Assembly: GCF_007000325.2 (NCBI RefSeq)
Contig: NZ_CP117267.1
Location: 930,001-994,000, forward strand
From: Rhizobium rhododendri
GTDB lineage: Bacteria; Pseudomonadota; Alphaproteobacteria; Rhizobiales; Rhizobiaceae
Direction: 5' to 3'
DNA length: 64,000 bases
Within the stretch, counting starts at the first letter, position 1, and each line of letters opens with the position of its first letter. Under the pieces are notes generated by a model. That model saw only the letters and a program-made list of their open reading frames with translations. It did no database searches and was not told where the DNA came from. This document shows, one piece after another, positions 36,613 through 46,772 of this stretch. The position numbers and the translations under genes are program-made.

Positions 36613-38598
36613 ATGTTGTTGTATAAGGCAATCGTCTTTCTTCCCCTGATCGGTGCCCTGATCGTCGGCTATTTTGGCCGGCAGATGGGCGCCAAGGCGT
36701 CGGAATACCTCACATCCGGCCTGATGATCATCGTCGCCGTGCTGTCGTGGATCGTCTTCTTCCAGGTTGCCCTCGGCACCCAGGAAACGCTCGTCGTAGA
36801 CCTGTTCCGCTGGATGCAGTCCGGCCGCTTCGATGTCTCCTGGCAGCTGCGCATCGACACGCTGACCGCCGTCATGTTCGTCGTGGTCAACACGGTCTCG
36901 ACACTCGTGCACATATACTCGATCGGCTATATGCACGACGATCCCAACCGTCCGCGTTTCTTCGCCTATCTGTCGCTGTTCACCTTCATGATGCTCATGC
37001 TGGTGACCGCCAACAACCTGCTGCAGCTGTTCTTCGGCTGGGAAGGCGTCGGCCTGGCATCCTACCTGCTGATCGGCTTCTGGTTCCAGAAGCCTTCGGC
37101 CAACGCCGCCGCTATCAAGGCCTTCGTCGTCAACCGCATCGGCGACTTCGGCTTCCTGCTCGGCATCGCCGGCGTCTTCGTGCTGTTCGGCTCGGTCAGC
37201 TTCGACGTGATCTTCTCCAACGCCCAGTCCTTTGCTGCAAATAGCCGCGCCGATCAGGTGGTGCTTAGCTTCCTCGGCATGCACCTCAACCACACCAACG
37301 CCCTGACCGCCGTCTGCCTGCTGCTGTTCATGGGTGCCATGGGCAAGTCAGCGCAGTTCCTGCTGCACACCTGGCTGCCGGATGCCATGGAAGGCCCGAC
37401 ACCGGTGTCGGCGCTGATCCATGCCGCGACCATGGTGACGGCCGGTGTGTTCCTTGTTGCCCGCATGTCGCCGCTGTTCGAACTGTCGCCGGATGCGCTG
37501 GTCGTCGTCACCACCATCGGCGCCATCACCGCGTTCTTCGCGGCAACCGTCGGCCTGGTCCAGAACGACATCAAGCGCGTCATCGCCTATTCGACCTGTT
37601 CGCAGCTCGGCTACATGTTCGTGGCGCTGGGCGTCGGCGCCTATGGCCCGGCGATCTTTCACCTCTTCACCCACGCCTTCTTCAAGGCGCTGCTATTCCT
37701 CTGCGCCGGCTCTGTCATCCACTCCGTCGGCGGCGAGCAGGACATGCGCAAGATGGGCGGCCTGCGTCCACATATCCAGAAGACATTCTGGATGATGATT
37801 GTCGGCACGCTGGCAATCACCGGTTTTGGCATTCCGTTCACCTCGATCGGCTTTGCCGGCTTCTTCTCCAAGGATGCCGTCATCGAGGCCTCCTTCGCCT
37901 CGAACAGCCCGGTCGCAGGCTTTGCCTTCACGCTGCTGGTCATTGCCGCGCTATTCACCAGCTTCTACTCCTGGCGCCTGATCTTCCTCACCTTCTTCGG
38001 CAAGCCACGCGCCTCGCACGAGGTCATGCACCATGTGCATGAATCCCCCAACGTCATGCTGGTGCCGCTCTATGTGCTCGGCCTCGGCGCGCTGGCGGCC
38101 GGCTTCCTCTTCCACAGCGAATTTGTCGGCGAAGGCTTCGAGCACTTCTGGAAGGGCGCCCTGTTCATGGCGCCGACCAACCATATCCTCGAAGAGATGG
38201 AGCATCTGCCGACTTGGGTCGAACTCAGCCCGTTCATCGCCATGGTGATCGGTTTCGTGCTGGCCTGGTACATGTACATCAAATCGCCGGAGACGCCGAA
38301 GGCGCTGGCCCGCCAGCAGCGCGTGCTCTACGAATTCCTGCTCAACAAGTGGTACTTCGACGAACTCTACGACTTCCTGTTCGTCCGGTCCTCCAAGGCC
38401 CTCGGCCGCTTCCTGTGGCACGGCGTGGATGAGGGCACGATCGATCGGTTCGGCCCGAACGGTGTTGCCGCCCGTGTCGTCGACCTTGCCAACCAGGTCG
38501 TTCGCTTGCAGACCGGCTACCTCTACCACTATGCCTTCGCGATGCTGCTCGGCGTTGCAGCCCTCGTTACCTGGATGATGCTCGGGAGTTCTATCTGA
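36613..38598 (+). CDS. nuoL: NADH-quinone oxidoreductase subunit L
   Basis: A 661-residue antiporter-like proton-pumping subunit at the tip of the membrane arm. Proton_antipo core: [44 protein letters not shown] and [18 protein letters not shown]. The long C-terminal amphipathic HL helix region lies after residue 500. It shares the last base of its stop with the nuoM start (TGATG). Confidence 0.97.
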   Translation: MLLYKAIVFLPLIGALIVGYFGRQMGAKASEYLTSGLMIIVAVLSWIVFFQVALGTQETLVVDLFRWMQSGRFDVSWQLRIDTLTAVMFVVVNTVSTLVHIYSIGYMHDDPNRPRFFAYLSLFTFMMLMLVTANNLLQLFFGWEGVGLASYLLIGFWFQKPSANAAAIKAFVVNRIGDFGFLLGIAGVFVLFGSVSFDVIFSNAQSFAANSRADQVVLSFLGMHLNHTNALTAVCLLLFMGAMGKSAQFLLHTWLPDAMEGPTPVSALIHAATMVTAGVFLVARMSPLFELSPDALVVVTTIGAITAFFAATVGLVQNDIKRVIAYSTCSQLGYMFVALGVGAYGPAIFHLFTHAFFKALLFLCAGSVIHSVGGEQDMRKMGGLRPHIQKTFWMMIVGTLAITGFGIPFTSIGFAGFFSKDAVIEASFASNSPVAGFAFTLLVIAALFTSFYSWRLIFLTFFGKPRASHEVMHHVHESPNVMLVPLYVLGLGALAAGFLFHSEFVGEGFEHFWKGALFMAPTNHILEEMEHLPTWVELSPFIAMVIGFVLAWYMYIKSPETPKALARQQRVLYEFLLNKWYFDELYDFLFVRSSKALGRFLWHGVDEGTIDRFGPNGVAARVVDLANQVVRLQTGYLYHYAFAMLLGVAALVTWMMLGSSI

Positions 38599-40106
38599 TG
38601 ACCGATTGGCCAATTCTTTCCACGGTCATTTTCCTGCCGCTGGTCGGCTGCCTGCTGTTGTTGTTCATGCGTGACGACACACCCGCCGGCCGCCAGAATA
38701 TCATGATCATCTCGCTCGTGACGACGCTCGTCACCTTCGTGGTGTCACTCTTCGTCTGGATCGGCTTCGACAACGGCAATGCCGGCTTCCAGATGGTCGA
38801 GAAATACAACTGGCTTGCCCGCGGCATCTCCTATCATGTCGGCGTCGATGGCATTTCCATGCTGTTCATCGTGCTGTCGACCTTCCTGATGCCGTTCGGC
38901 GTGCTGACCTCATGGAATGCGATCACCTACCGCGTTCGCGACTACATGATCGCCTTTCTGGTGCTCGAAACGGTCATCCTCGGCGTGTTCGCGTCGCTCG
39001 ATATCGTGCTGTTCTACGTATTCTTCGAGGCCAGCCTGATCCCGATGTTCCTGATCATCGGCGTATGGGGTGGCCCACGGCGCATCTATGCCTCGTTCAA
39101 GTTCTTCCTTTATACGCTGCTCGGCTCGATCTTCATGCTGGTCGCGATCATCGTCGTCTATAACGAGGTCGGCTCCACCGCCATTCCGGACATCCTTGCC
39201 CATCATTATACGGAGCGAATGCAGTTCTGGTTGTGGCTGGCGTTCTTTGTTTCCTTCGCGGTGAAAGTGCCGATGTGGCCGTTCCACACCTGGCTCCCCG
39301 ACGCCCACGTCGAGGCGCCGACCGCAGGCTCGGTCGACCTTGCGGCGCTGCTTCTGAAGTTCGGCGGCTACGGCTTCCTGCGCTTCTCCCTGCCGATGTT
39401 CCCCGACGCGTCTGCCTATTTCGCGCCTATGATGATGGTGCTTTCGGTCATCGCCATCATCTACGCGTCCTACGTGGCCCTGATGCAGACGGACATCAAG
39501 AAGATGATCGCCTACTCCTCGGTCGCCCACATGGGCTACGTGACGATGGGTATCTTCGCGGTCAATCAGCAGGGCATCCACGGCGCCCTTTTCCAGATGC
39601 TGTCGCACGGTCTTATCTCTGGCGCGCTGTTCCTTTGCGTCGGCGTTATCTATGAGCGCATGCACACCCGCGACATCACCGCCTATGGCGGCATCGTCAG
39701 CACCATGCCGAAATACGCGGTGGCCTTCATGTTCTTCACCATGGCCAATGTCGGTCTGCCCGGCACGTCCGGTTTCGTCGGCGAGCTGCTGACTACGATC
39801 GGCGTCTTCCGCATCAGCACCTGGACGGCGTTCTTTGCCGCTACCGGCGTTATCCTGTCGGCTGCCTACATGCTCTGGCTCTATCGCCGAATGATCTTCG
39901 GTGCGGTCACCAACCCGAAGATCAAGGACCTCCTCGACATCTCGATCCGGGAAAAGTTCATCGTCTATCCGATGATCCTGGTGACGCTGTTCTTCGGGAT
40001 CTATCCGCAGCCTGTTTTCGACGTCTCCGCTGCGTCTGTCGACTTGCTGATACATAACTACAATGCTGCGCTGCACGTCACGCCGCTTGCACCACAGCCG
40101 AAGTAA
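38598..40106 (+). CDS. nuoM: NADH-quinone oxidoreductase subunit M
   Basis: A 502-residue antiporter-like subunit. [20 protein letters not shown] has the key Glu of TM5, [29 protein letters not shown] has the Lys of TM7, and [17 protein letters not shown] is family-typical. Its start overlaps nuoL by one base, so it is translationally coupled. Confidence 0.97.
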   Translation: MTDWPILSTVIFLPLVGCLLLLFMRDDTPAGRQNIMIISLVTTLVTFVVSLFVWIGFDNGNAGFQMVEKYNWLARGISYHVGVDGISMLFIVLSTFLMPFGVLTSWNAITYRVRDYMIAFLVLETVILGVFASLDIVLFYVFFEASLIPMFLIIGVWGGPRRIYASFKFFLYTLLGSIFMLVAIIVVYNEVGSTAIPDILAHHYTERMQFWLWLAFFVSFAVKVPMWPFHTWLPDAHVEAPTAGSVDLAALLLKFGGYGFLRFSLPMFPDASAYFAPMMMVLSVIAIIYASYVALMQTDIKKMIAYSSVAHMGYVTMGIFAVNQQGIHGALFQMLSHGLISGALFLCVGVIYERMHTRDITAYGGIVSTMPKYAVAFMFFTMANVGLPGTSGFVGELLTTIGVFRISTWTAFFAATGVILSAAYMLWLYRRMIFGAVTNPKIKDLLDISIREKFIVYPMILVTLFFGIYPQPVFDVSAASVDLLIHNYNAALHVTPLAPQPK

Positions 40107-40117
40107 GAACGGGACGT

Positions 40118-41563
40118 ATGGACATGATCGCGGAAACAATTTCAGCTAGTCTTTATCTCTCCGTCCCGGAGATCATCCTTGCTATCGGCGCGCTGGTGCT
40201 GCTGATGGTCGGCGTGTTCGCAGGTGAACGCTCGGGGCGGCTGGTCACCGGACTTGCCATTCTGGTGCTCATCGCCGCAGCGCTGTGGATCTTGTTCGTC
40301 CAGGGCACCGGCTCAGCCTATGGCGGTGCCTACGTCGCCGATGGCTACGCGCGCTTCATGAAGATCACGGCCCTGGTGGGCTCTGGCGTCGCCATGTTCA
40401 TGGTGATGGGCGAGGGCAGCGACGAGCAGCTCGACCGCTTCGAATATCCGGTCCTGCTGCTGCTGGCGACGCTGGGCATCGTCCTGATGATCTCGGCCCA
40501 CGACCTGATTTCGCTCTACCTGTCGTTGGAACTGCAGTCGCTGGCACTTTACGTCGTCTGCGCCATCAATCGCGACAGCCTGCGCTCGACGGAAGCCGGC
40601 CTCAAATATTTCGTCCTCGGCGCCCTCTCGTCCGGCATGCTGCTCTACGGCATGTCTCTGGTCTACGGCTTCACCGGCCACACGACGTTCGATGGCATCG
40701 CCACGGCGCTGGCCGGCGGACGGTCGCTCGGTCTGGTGTTCGGCCTGGTCTTCGTGATCGCCGGTCTCGCCTTCAAGATCTCGGCCGTGCCGTTCCATAT
40801 GTGGACGCCTGATGTGTACGAAGGTGCACCCACCGGCGTTACAGCCTTCCTCTCGGGCGCACCTAAGGTCGCCGCCATGGCGCTGCTTGTGCGTATCACC
40901 ACCACCGCTTTCCACCCCGTCATCGGCGACTGGCAGCAGATCATCATCTTCGTCGCAATCGCCTCGATGCTGCTCGGTTCCTTTGCCGCTGTCGGCCAGC
41001 CAAACATCAAGCGGCTGATGGCCTATTCGTCGATCGCAAACATGGGTTATGCGCTGGTCGGCCTTGCCGCCGCAAATGCACACGGCGTGTCGAGCGTGAT
41101 GATGTATATGCTGATATACATGATCATGACGCTTGGCGCCTTTGCCTGCATCATGGCCATGCGCCTGAAGGACGGAACACGCGTAGAGAAGGTCAGCGAT
41201 CTCGCCGGCCTGTCGGTGACCAACCCTTTCATGGCATTTGTGCTGACGATCCAGATGTTTTCCATGGCCGGCATTCCGCCCATGGCTGGCTTCTTTGCCA
41301 AGTATTTCGTCTTCACGGCGGCCGTCGAAGCGAAGCTCTATGCCCTGTCGGTCATCGGCCTGATGGCCTCGGTCGTCGGTGCCTACTACTATCTGCGCGT
41401 CGTTCGTGTCATGTGGTTCGATAAGGCGACTGTCGAGTTTGCGAGGGTTCCCGGCACGCTGCGCATCGTCTTCGGCGCTTCATGCATCTTCGTGCTCGCC
41501 TATGCCTTCTTCGGCGGCGCGCTTGGAACGGCGGCAGACGTCGCGGCCACGACGCTGTTTTGA
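40118..41563 (+). CDS. nuoN: NADH-quinone oxidoreductase subunit N
   Basis: A 481-residue antiporter-like subunit. Landmarks are [20 protein letters not shown] (TM5 Glu), [27 protein letters not shown] and [20 protein letters not shown]. It is the last nuo gene. Its final bases TTTTGA overlap the TTG start of birA. Confidence 0.97.
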   Translation: MDMIAETISASLYLSVPEIILAIGALVLLMVGVFAGERSGRLVTGLAILVLIAAALWILFVQGTGSAYGGAYVADGYARFMKITALVGSGVAMFMVMGEGSDEQLDRFEYPVLLLLATLGIVLMISAHDLISLYLSLELQSLALYVVCAINRDSLRSTEAGLKYFVLGALSSGMLLYGMSLVYGFTGHTTFDGIATALAGGRSLGLVFGLVFVIAGLAFKISAVPFHMWTPDVYEGAPTGVTAFLSGAPKVAAMALLVRITTTAFHPVIGDWQQIIIFVAIASMLLGSFAAVGQPNIKRLMAYSSIANMGYALVGLAAANAHGVSSVMMYMLIYMIMTLGAFACIMAMRLKDGTRVEKVSDLAGLSVTNPFMAFVLTIQMFSMAGIPPMAGFFAKYFVFTAAVEAKLYALSVIGLMASVVGAYYYLRVVRVMWFDKATVEFARVPGTLRIVFGASCIFVLAYAFFGGALGTAADVAATTLF

Positions 41564-42324
41564 CGGCGGCGGATACAGGACGTCGGCGGGAGGTCGACTA
41601 TCGGCACGTGGCGCTTGGCGAGACTATCTCTACCAACAGCGAATGCCTGTCGCGGGCACGGGCCGGCGACAGCGGCAATCTCTGGGTCACGGCTTCACGG
41701 CAGACAGGTGGGCGCGGGCGTCGTGGCCGTGCCTGGGCGTCCGAGCCTGGCAATCTCTATTCTTCCCTTCTGCTCATAGATCTCGCGCCGATGGAGCGGA
41801 TTGGGTCGCTTCCTCTGGCTGTTGCGGTTGCGGTCCAGGAGGCAGTGCGATCGGTGATGCCAGCCGGCGGTAACCCGGTCGAAGTCAAATGGCCGAACGA
41901 TGTCCTGATCGGCCGCAAAAAGACCAGCGGCATCCTGATCGAGGGCGAGGCGCTGTCTGACGGCCGCTACGCACTTGTCATAGGCATCGGCATAAATGTT
42001 GCGGTCATGCCCGACAACCCGCTATACCCGGTGACTTCGCTTGCCGAGCAAGGTGCTGCAGTTTCACCGGAAGAGTTGTTTGCGCACCTCTATGCGGCGA
42101 TGGCAGAGGCTTTGAAGGAATGGAACGGCGGCCACGGTGTGGCGGATACGGTGGCGCGTTGGCGAAGGGTCGCCTGCGGCATCGGTGAGAAGATAATGGT
42201 AAACCTGCCTGACCGGTCGATTTCCGGCCATTTCGCAGGGATAGATGATAGTGGCTTGCTCAAGCTCGATACCGGCGATGGCCGGCTGATGACGATCGCC
42301 GCAGGCGACGTCTTTTTCGGATAA
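41560..42324 (+). CDS. birA: Biotin--[acetyl-CoA-carboxylase] ligase
   Basis: About 254 residues, class I (catalytic domain only, no N-terminal helix-turn-helix), so it should not act as a repressor. Motifs: [10 protein letters not shown] near residue 20, the biotinyl-AMP loop [23 protein letters not shown], the catalytic [21 protein letters not shown], and a C-terminal SH3-like cap. No ATG fits the family start; TTG 41560 overlapping the nuoN stop gives [21 protein letters not shown]. In-frame codons upstream of it overlap nuoN and are rejected. rnj follows 16 bp downstream. Confidence 0.88.
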   Translation: MTAADTGRRREVDYRHVALGETISTNSECLSRARAGDSGNLWVTASRQTGGRGRRGRAWASEPGNLYSSLLLIDLAPMERIGSLPLAVAVAVQEAVRSVMPAGGNPVEVKWPNDVLIGRKKTSGILIEGEALSDGRYALVIGIGINVAVMPDNPLYPVTSLAEQGAAVSPEELFAHLYAAMAEALKEWNGGHGVADTVARWRRVACGIGEKIMVNLPDRSISGHFAGIDDSGLLKLDTGDGRLMTIAAGDVFFG

Positions 42325-42340
42325 TGGATTAAAGAACAGA

Positions 42341-44011
42341 ATGGCTAATCAAGACGAACTGGTGTTCCTGCCGCTGGGCGGCGTTGGCGAGATCGGTATG
42401 AATCTCGCGCTCTACGGCTACGGCCCCAAGGACCATCGTCAATGGATCATGGTCGATTGCGGCGTGACTTTCCCCGGTCCGGACCTGCCGGGCGTCGATC
42501 TCGTGCTGCCTGACATCCGTTTCCTCGCCAAGGAACGCAAGAACCTCAAGGCGATCATCATCACCCACGCCCACGAGGACCACTACGGCGCCCTCAACGA
42601 TCTGTGGCCAGGCCTGAATGTCCCGGTATACGCCTCCGGGTTCACCGCCGGCCTGCTGGAAGCCAAGCGCAACTATGAGCGCAACACAATGGGCCAGATC
42701 CCGATAACGCCATTCAAGGCCGGCGACCGGGTAAATATCGGTCCGTTCGAAGTCGAGGCTATCGGCGTGAACCACTCCATTCCAGAGCCGATGTCGCTTG
42801 TCATCCGAACGCCTCTGGGCAATGTCGTCCACACCGGCGACTGGAAGATCGACCACGAGCCGTCGCTTGGACCTTTCACCGATGAAGCCCGCTTCCGCCA
42901 GGTTGGCGACGAGGGCGTTCTGGCGCTGCTCTGCGATTCTACCAACGCCATGCGCGACGGCGTTTCCCCTTCCGAAAAATCCGTGTCCGAAAGCCTCGGC
43001 AGGATCATCGCCAGCGCCGAAGGCCGGGTGGCGATCACCACCTTCTCCTCGAACGTCGGTCGTATCCGCACCGTCGCCCAGGCTGCGGAAGCAGCCGGAC
43101 GCGAGATCCTGCTGCTTGGTTCGTCGCTGAAGCGCGTCGTCGAGGTTGCACGCGACAATGGCCTGATGGAGGGCATTAAGCCGTTCATCGCCGAAGACGA
43201 GTACGGCTACATCCCCCGCGACAAGGTCGTCATCATCCTGACCGGCAGTCAGGGCGAGCAGCGCGCGGCACTCGCCAAGCTCTCCCGCGACGAGATGCGC
43301 AACGTCGCGCTGTCGTCCGGCGACATCGTCGTGTTTTCGTCGCGCGCCATTCCCGGCAACGAAAAGGCCATTGGCGATATCAAGAACGGCCTCATCGAGC
43401 AAGGCATCCAGATCATCACCGACAACGATGCCCTCGTGCATGTCTCCGGCCATCCCCGCCGCAACGAATTGCAGCAGATGTACCAGTGGGTTCGCCCACA
43501 GGTGCTCGTGCCTGTGCACGGCGAGGCCGCCCATCTCGTCGCCCAGAAACTGCTCGGCGAGCAGTCCGGCATTCCGCTCGTGCCGAAGGTTCGCAACGGC
43601 GACATTCTGCGCCTGGCGCCAGGTCCCGTCGAAGTCATCGGCGAAGCGCCGCACGGCCGTATTTTCAAGGACGGCACGCTGATCGGCGACTACGATGAAA
43701 TGGGCATCGGCGACCGCAAGAAGCTCTCCTTCGTTGGCCATGTCACCATCAACGTTCTGCTCGACAGCAAACTGGACATCGTCGGAGACCCCGACCTCGT
43801 TGCAATCGGCCTGCCGCAGTTCGACGTCGAGGGCGAAGAGATGGAGGACACGCTGTTCGACGCGGTCGTCAGCGCCATCGAAAGCATTCCGCGCGCTCGC
43901 CGCAAGGATATCGCCATGCTGCAGGAAGCGGTACGCCGCGCCGTTCGCTCGACAGCCAATGCCGTCTGGGGGAAGAAGCCGATCGTCACCGTCTTCATGA
44001 ACAAGATCTGA
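42341..44011 (+). CDS. rnj: Ribonuclease J
   Basis: A 556-residue metallo-beta-lactamase/beta-CASP ribonuclease. The active-site motif THAHEDHYGA is near residue 75; GDWKIDHEP supplies the later metal Asp/His. The beta-CASP region includes SSNVGRIRTVAQAAE and VHVSGHPRRNELQQMYQWVRP with the HxxGH-like His. RNase J matures rRNA and degrades mRNA 5'-to-3'; in rhizobia it coexists with RNase E. It is followed 22 bp later by mce. Confidence 0.95.
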   Translation: MANQDELVFLPLGGVGEIGMNLALYGYGPKDHRQWIMVDCGVTFPGPDLPGVDLVLPDIRFLAKERKNLKAIIITHAHEDHYGALNDLWPGLNVPVYASGFTAGLLEAKRNYERNTMGQIPITPFKAGDRVNIGPFEVEAIGVNHSIPEPMSLVIRTPLGNVVHTGDWKIDHEPSLGPFTDEARFRQVGDEGVLALLCDSTNAMRDGVSPSEKSVSESLGRIIASAEGRVAITTFSSNVGRIRTVAQAAEAAGREILLLGSSLKRVVEVARDNGLMEGIKPFIAEDEYGYIPRDKVVIILTGSQGEQRAALAKLSRDEMRNVALSSGDIVVFSSRAIPGNEKAIGDIKNGLIEQGIQIITDNDALVHVSGHPRRNELQQMYQWVRPQVLVPVHGEAAHLVAQKLLGEQSGIPLVPKVRNGDILRLAPGPVEVIGEAPHGRIFKDGTLIGDYDEMGIGDRKKLSFVGHVTINVLLDSKLDIVGDPDLVAIGLPQFDVEGEEMEDTLFDAVVSAIESIPRARRKDIAMLQEAVRRAVRSTANAVWGKKPIVTVFMNKI

Positions 44012-44033
44012 GGCATCACACACGGAGGCAGCC

Positions 44034-44438
44034 ATGCTCGGGCGGGTTAATCACATTGCCATTGCCGTTCCCGACCTGGCTGCCGCTGCTGCTGTCTACC
44101 GGGACACACTGGGGGCGGCAGTGTCTCAGCCGCAGGCGCTCGCCGACCACGGCGTGACAGTCGTCTTCGTGGAACTTCCCAATACCAAGATCGAATTGCT
44201 GGAGCCGCTCGGCACCGGCTCGCCGCTTTCGGCATTCCTTGCCCGAAATCCGGATGGCGGCATGCACCATGTCTGCTACGAGGTGGACGACATCATCGTG
44301 GCCCGCGACCGGATGCTTGTCGGCGGGGCGAGGGTGCTTGGCGACGGTCAGCCGAAGATAGGCGCCCATGGCAGGCCGGTGCTCTTTCTCCATCCAAAGG
44401 ATTTCATGGGCACGCTGATCGAGCTCGAACAGATCTGA
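44034..44438 (+). CDS. mce: Methylmalonyl-CoA epimerase
   Basis: A 134-residue vicinal-oxygen-chelate protein. Metal ligands are expected at His7 (LGRVNHIAIAVPD), His87-88 (GGMHHVCYEVDD) and the late Glu (GTLIELEQ). It interconverts (R)- and (S)-methylmalonyl-CoA in propionate breakdown. Length matches the family. Ribosome site GGAGGCAGCC. Confidence 0.93.
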   Translation: MLGRVNHIAIAVPDLAAAAAVYRDTLGAAVSQPQALADHGVTVVFVELPNTKIELLEPLGTGSPLSAFLARNPDGGMHHVCYEVDDIIVARDRMLVGGARVLGDGQPKIGAHGRPVLFLHPKDFMGTLIELEQI

Positions 44439-44554
44439 CAAGAAGCATGCGGCAGTGCTTGGCGCCGCCCCGCGTTGCCCTTATAGTCGGAGCGGGAGAG
44501 TGTGCAGTCCGGTCTTGATTTCCGCTGGCTGCCATCTGTGGTGAGGAGCGCAGC

Positions 44555-44830
44555 ATGATACAGCCTGTACTATCGGCAATGGCAGTCTATTTTGTAGTGT
44601 GGTGGATCACGCTCTTCGCCATTCTGCCAATCGGCCTCCGGACGCAGGAGGAAGATAACCATGTTGTGCTCGGCACCGTGGCAAGCGCCCCAACGAAATT
44701 CAGGGCTGCAAGGGTGGTGATGCTGACGACGCTGACATCCGGTATTCTCTACGGCACGTGGTATATCTGTTCCACCTATCTGGGCCTCAGCATCGACGCC
44801 ATTCCGCAGATCGTTCCGCGCTTCGAATAG
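44555..44830 (+). CDS. DUF1467 family membrane protein
   Basis: A 91-residue protein with two TM segments: AVYFVVWWITLFAILPIGLRTQEE at 9-32 and VVMLTTLTSGILYGTWYICSTY at about 55-76. The YFVVWWITLFAILPIGLRTQ stretch is the DUF1467 hallmark. The function is unknown. It is conserved beside mce and proS in Rhizobiales. GAGGAGCG precedes the ATG. Confidence 0.9.
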   Translation: MIQPVLSAMAVYFVVWWITLFAILPIGLRTQEEDNHVVLGTVASAPTKFRAARVVMLTTLTSGILYGTWYICSTYLGLSIDAIPQIVPRFE

Positions 44831-44998
44831 TGGAATTGGATGTGGCAGCGCTTTGCGCGCGATAATCGGCAAGGTTGCTGTCATCGCTGCAACCCATGCA
44901 GTGTGTCATACGCCCGTCATCTATCGGATGCATAGACCGCACTGCGGGAAGTCCGATCCGCCGCCTGGATGTTAATATTTCGGGCTTCGTGAAAGGCC

Positions 44999-45028
44999 AA
45001 AAAAAAACAAGGCCAGAAGCCTTGTTTT
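44999..45028 (-). terminator. Strong minus-strand rho-independent terminator
   Basis: On the minus strand AAAACAAGGC (45028-45019) pairs perfectly with GCCTTGTTTT (45013-45004), loop TTCTG, and the T-run extends to nine T (45007-44999). On the plus strand only four T follow the stem, so the main direction is minus. Confidence 0.85.
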
Positions 45029-45190
45029 CAAAGTATCGCGTGATCCGTAACCGTTACCGGGGCTGCGACTAAGCGCGCCTAAGATCTAATCCTCCCAAGA
45101 CTTGACCGCGAGATCGACAGGAATTTAATCATCCTGCCTCTTTTGTGAGCTGAAACTAGCCCAAGGAGGGGGCTTTGTCATCTGTTTTTT
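44999..45190 (-). ncRNA. Probable minus-strand small RNA upstream of proS
   Basis: The 3' end is marked by a textbook minus-strand terminator (45028-44999, nine T). Going 5'-ward the unit includes a C-rich stem, AAGCCCCC with GGGCT (about 45153-45175). It also has two overlapping mini-ORFs: 45181-45125 (18 codons with three consecutive prolines) and 45132-45079 (17 codons, preceded by AGAGGCAGG), joined by ATGATTAA. The 5' end is not fixed. The place between DUF1467 and proS and the size are reminiscent of rhizobial alpha-r trans-encoded sRNAs, but I cannot confirm a family. Confidence 0.45.
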
Positions 45191-45224
45191 TGCATATTTG
45201 TTACACCTGCGCAAATTTTTTCTG

Positions 45225-45253
45225 TTGACAAGTTTTTGCTAAAGTCGTCAATC
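45225..45253 (+). promoter_or_regulatory. Candidate proS promoter with overlapping dyad
   Basis: A perfect -35 TTGACA (45225-45230); 17 bp later TCAATC (45248-45253) is a poor -10. TTGAC (45225-45229) and GTCAA (45247-45251) form an inverted repeat that could bind a regulator. The transcript would carry a leader of about 170 nt before proS. Confidence 0.35.
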
Positions 45254-45287
45254 GTGCGTCATTTTGGCGCGGTGGGCCGAAAGGTGG

Positions 45288-45316
45288 GGATGGCGCATCC
45301 GGTCCCCCGATGCGCC
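45288..45316 (+). other. Stem-loop in the proS leader
   Basis: GGCGCATC pairs perfectly with GATGCGCC around a C-rich loop CGGTCCCCC. A second weaker hairpin (TCCGC-caata-GCGGA) lies just before the proS start, near 45397-45411. An in-frame mini-ORF (MAHPVPRC...) begins inside the first stem with a G-rich ribosome-site-like stretch. A regulatory leader is possible but unproven. Confidence 0.4.
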
Positions 45317-45432
45317 GTGAAGGCGGGCAAATGCGGGTTTCTTTCCGTCCGCGAAGCAGCTATGAACGCCCCCAGCGTTAACTTTTTTGCGATTCCGCCA
45401 ATAGCGGATTCGTACAACCTCTGGAATATGCG

Positions 45433-46755
45433 ATGCGCCTGTCCCGATACTTCATGCCTATCCTCAAGGAAAATCCCAAGGAAGCGGAAATCGTCTCGCA
45501 TCGACTGATGCTGCGCGCCGGCATGATCCGCCAGCAGAGCCAGGGCATCTACTCGTGGCTGCCGCTCGGCAAGCGTGTTCTCGACAAGGTCAACAACATC
45601 ATTCGCGAGGAGCAAAACCGCTCCGGCGCCATCGAACTGTCGATGCCGACCCTACAGTCAGCCGAACTCTGGCAGGAAAGCGGACGTTACGAAGCGTACG
45701 GCAAGGAAATGCTGCGCATCAAGGACCGTCAGGACCGGCCAATGCTCTACGGCCCGACCAACGAGGAAATGATCACCGACATTTTCCGTTCGTCGGTCAA
45801 ATCCTACAAGGATCTGCCCCTCAACCTCTATCACATCCAGCTGAAATTCCGCGATGAGATCCGTCCGCGCTTCGGCACCATGCGCTCGCGCGAGTTCATG
45901 ATGAAGGACGCCTATTCCTTCGACCTGACCAAGGAGGGTGCCGAACATTCTTACAAGAAGATGTTCGCGGCCTACCTGCGGACGTTCGAGCGGCTTGGCC
46001 TGCGCGCCATCCCGATGCGTGCCGACACCGGCCCCATCGGCGGCGACCTTAGCCATGAGTTCATCATTCTGGCCGACACCGGCGAGTCGGAAGTCTTCAG
46101 CCACCGCGACTTTGTGAAATTCGACATCCCCGCCGAGGACACTGACTTCGACGATATCGCCGGCATCAACGCGATCTTCGAAAAGTGGACATCGGTCTAC
46201 GCCGCCACTTCCGAAATGCACGACGAGGCGGCCTTCGACGCCATCCCCGATAGCGAGCGCCTGTCCGCACGCGGTATCGAAGTCGGCCACATCTTCTATT
46301 TCGGAACCAAATATTCCGAGCCGATGAACGCCAAGGTACAGGGTCCCGATGGCAAGGAGCACCTCGTTCACATGGGCTCCTACGGCATCGGACCGACACG
46401 TCTGGTGCCTGCCATCATCGAAGCGTCGCACGATGAAAACGGAATCATCTGGCCAGCATCCGTGTCCCCCTTCGATGCCATCATCATCAACATGAAGGCG
46501 GGTGACGAAGCCTGTGATTCTGCCTGCGAAAAGCTTTATTCGACGCTTACCAAGGCGGGTAGGGACATCCTCCTCGATGACCGCGACGAACGAGCCGGCA
46601 CGAAATTCGCGACGGCAGACCTGATCGGCGTGCCGCTGCAGATCATCGTCGGTCCGCGCTCCGTTGCGTCGGGCGAGGTGGAGGTCAAGGATCGCAAGAC
46701 CGGTGCGCGCGAGACCATGACCATGGACGCTGCAATCAACCGGCTTCTGGGCTGA
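45433..46755 (+). CDS. proS: Prolyl-tRNA synthetase (short alphaproteobacterial type)
   Basis: A 440-residue class II synthetase lacking the roughly 180-residue editing insertion of E. coli ProRS (572). Class II motifs: motif 2 [27 protein letters not shown] near 138-164 and motif 3 [15 protein letters not shown] near 315-330; the anticodon-binding domain occupies the last 100 residues. It charges tRNA-Pro in the cytoplasm. The editing function is presumably supplied by free-standing proteins elsewhere. It is followed 17 bp later by the Lol genes. Confidence 0.95.
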   Translation: MRLSRYFMPILKENPKEAEIVSHRLMLRAGMIRQQSQGIYSWLPLGKRVLDKVNNIIREEQNRSGAIELSMPTLQSAELWQESGRYEAYGKEMLRIKDRQDRPMLYGPTNEEMITDIFRSSVKSYKDLPLNLYHIQLKFRDEIRPRFGTMRSREFMMKDAYSFDLTKEGAEHSYKKMFAAYLRTFERLGLRAIPMRADTGPIGGDLSHEFIILADTGESEVFSHRDFVKFDIPAEDTDFDDIAGINAIFEKWTSVYAATSEMHDEAAFDAIPDSERLSARGIEVGHIFYFGTKYSEPMNAKVQGPDGKEHLVHMGSYGIGPTRLVPAIIEASHDENGIIWPASVSPFDAIIINMKAGDEACDSACEKLYSTLTKAGRDILLDDRDERAGTKFATADLIGVPLQIIVGPRSVASGEVEVKDRKTGARETMTMDAAINRLLG

Positions 46756-46772
46756 GCGAAGGACGACAGGGT

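Larger units (their letters stand above)
44831..45432. other. Intergenic region holding a minus-strand sRNA unit and the proS leader
   Basis: About 600 bp without a protein gene of normal size. It divides into a short gene-free part (44831-44998), a minus-strand transcription unit ended by a strong terminator (44999-45190), and a plus-strand promoter and structured leader for proS (45225-45432). Confidence 0.6.

Noticed and set aside
42329..44035. A 568-codon minus-strand open frame
   Set aside because: Antisense shadow of rnj, which carries HAHEDH and the beta-CASP motifs.
45236..45508. 90-codon plus-strand frame overlapping proS
   Set aside because: It overlaps the proS start out of frame and has no family resemblance. 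Only its MAHPVP segment is mentioned, as a possible leader peptide.
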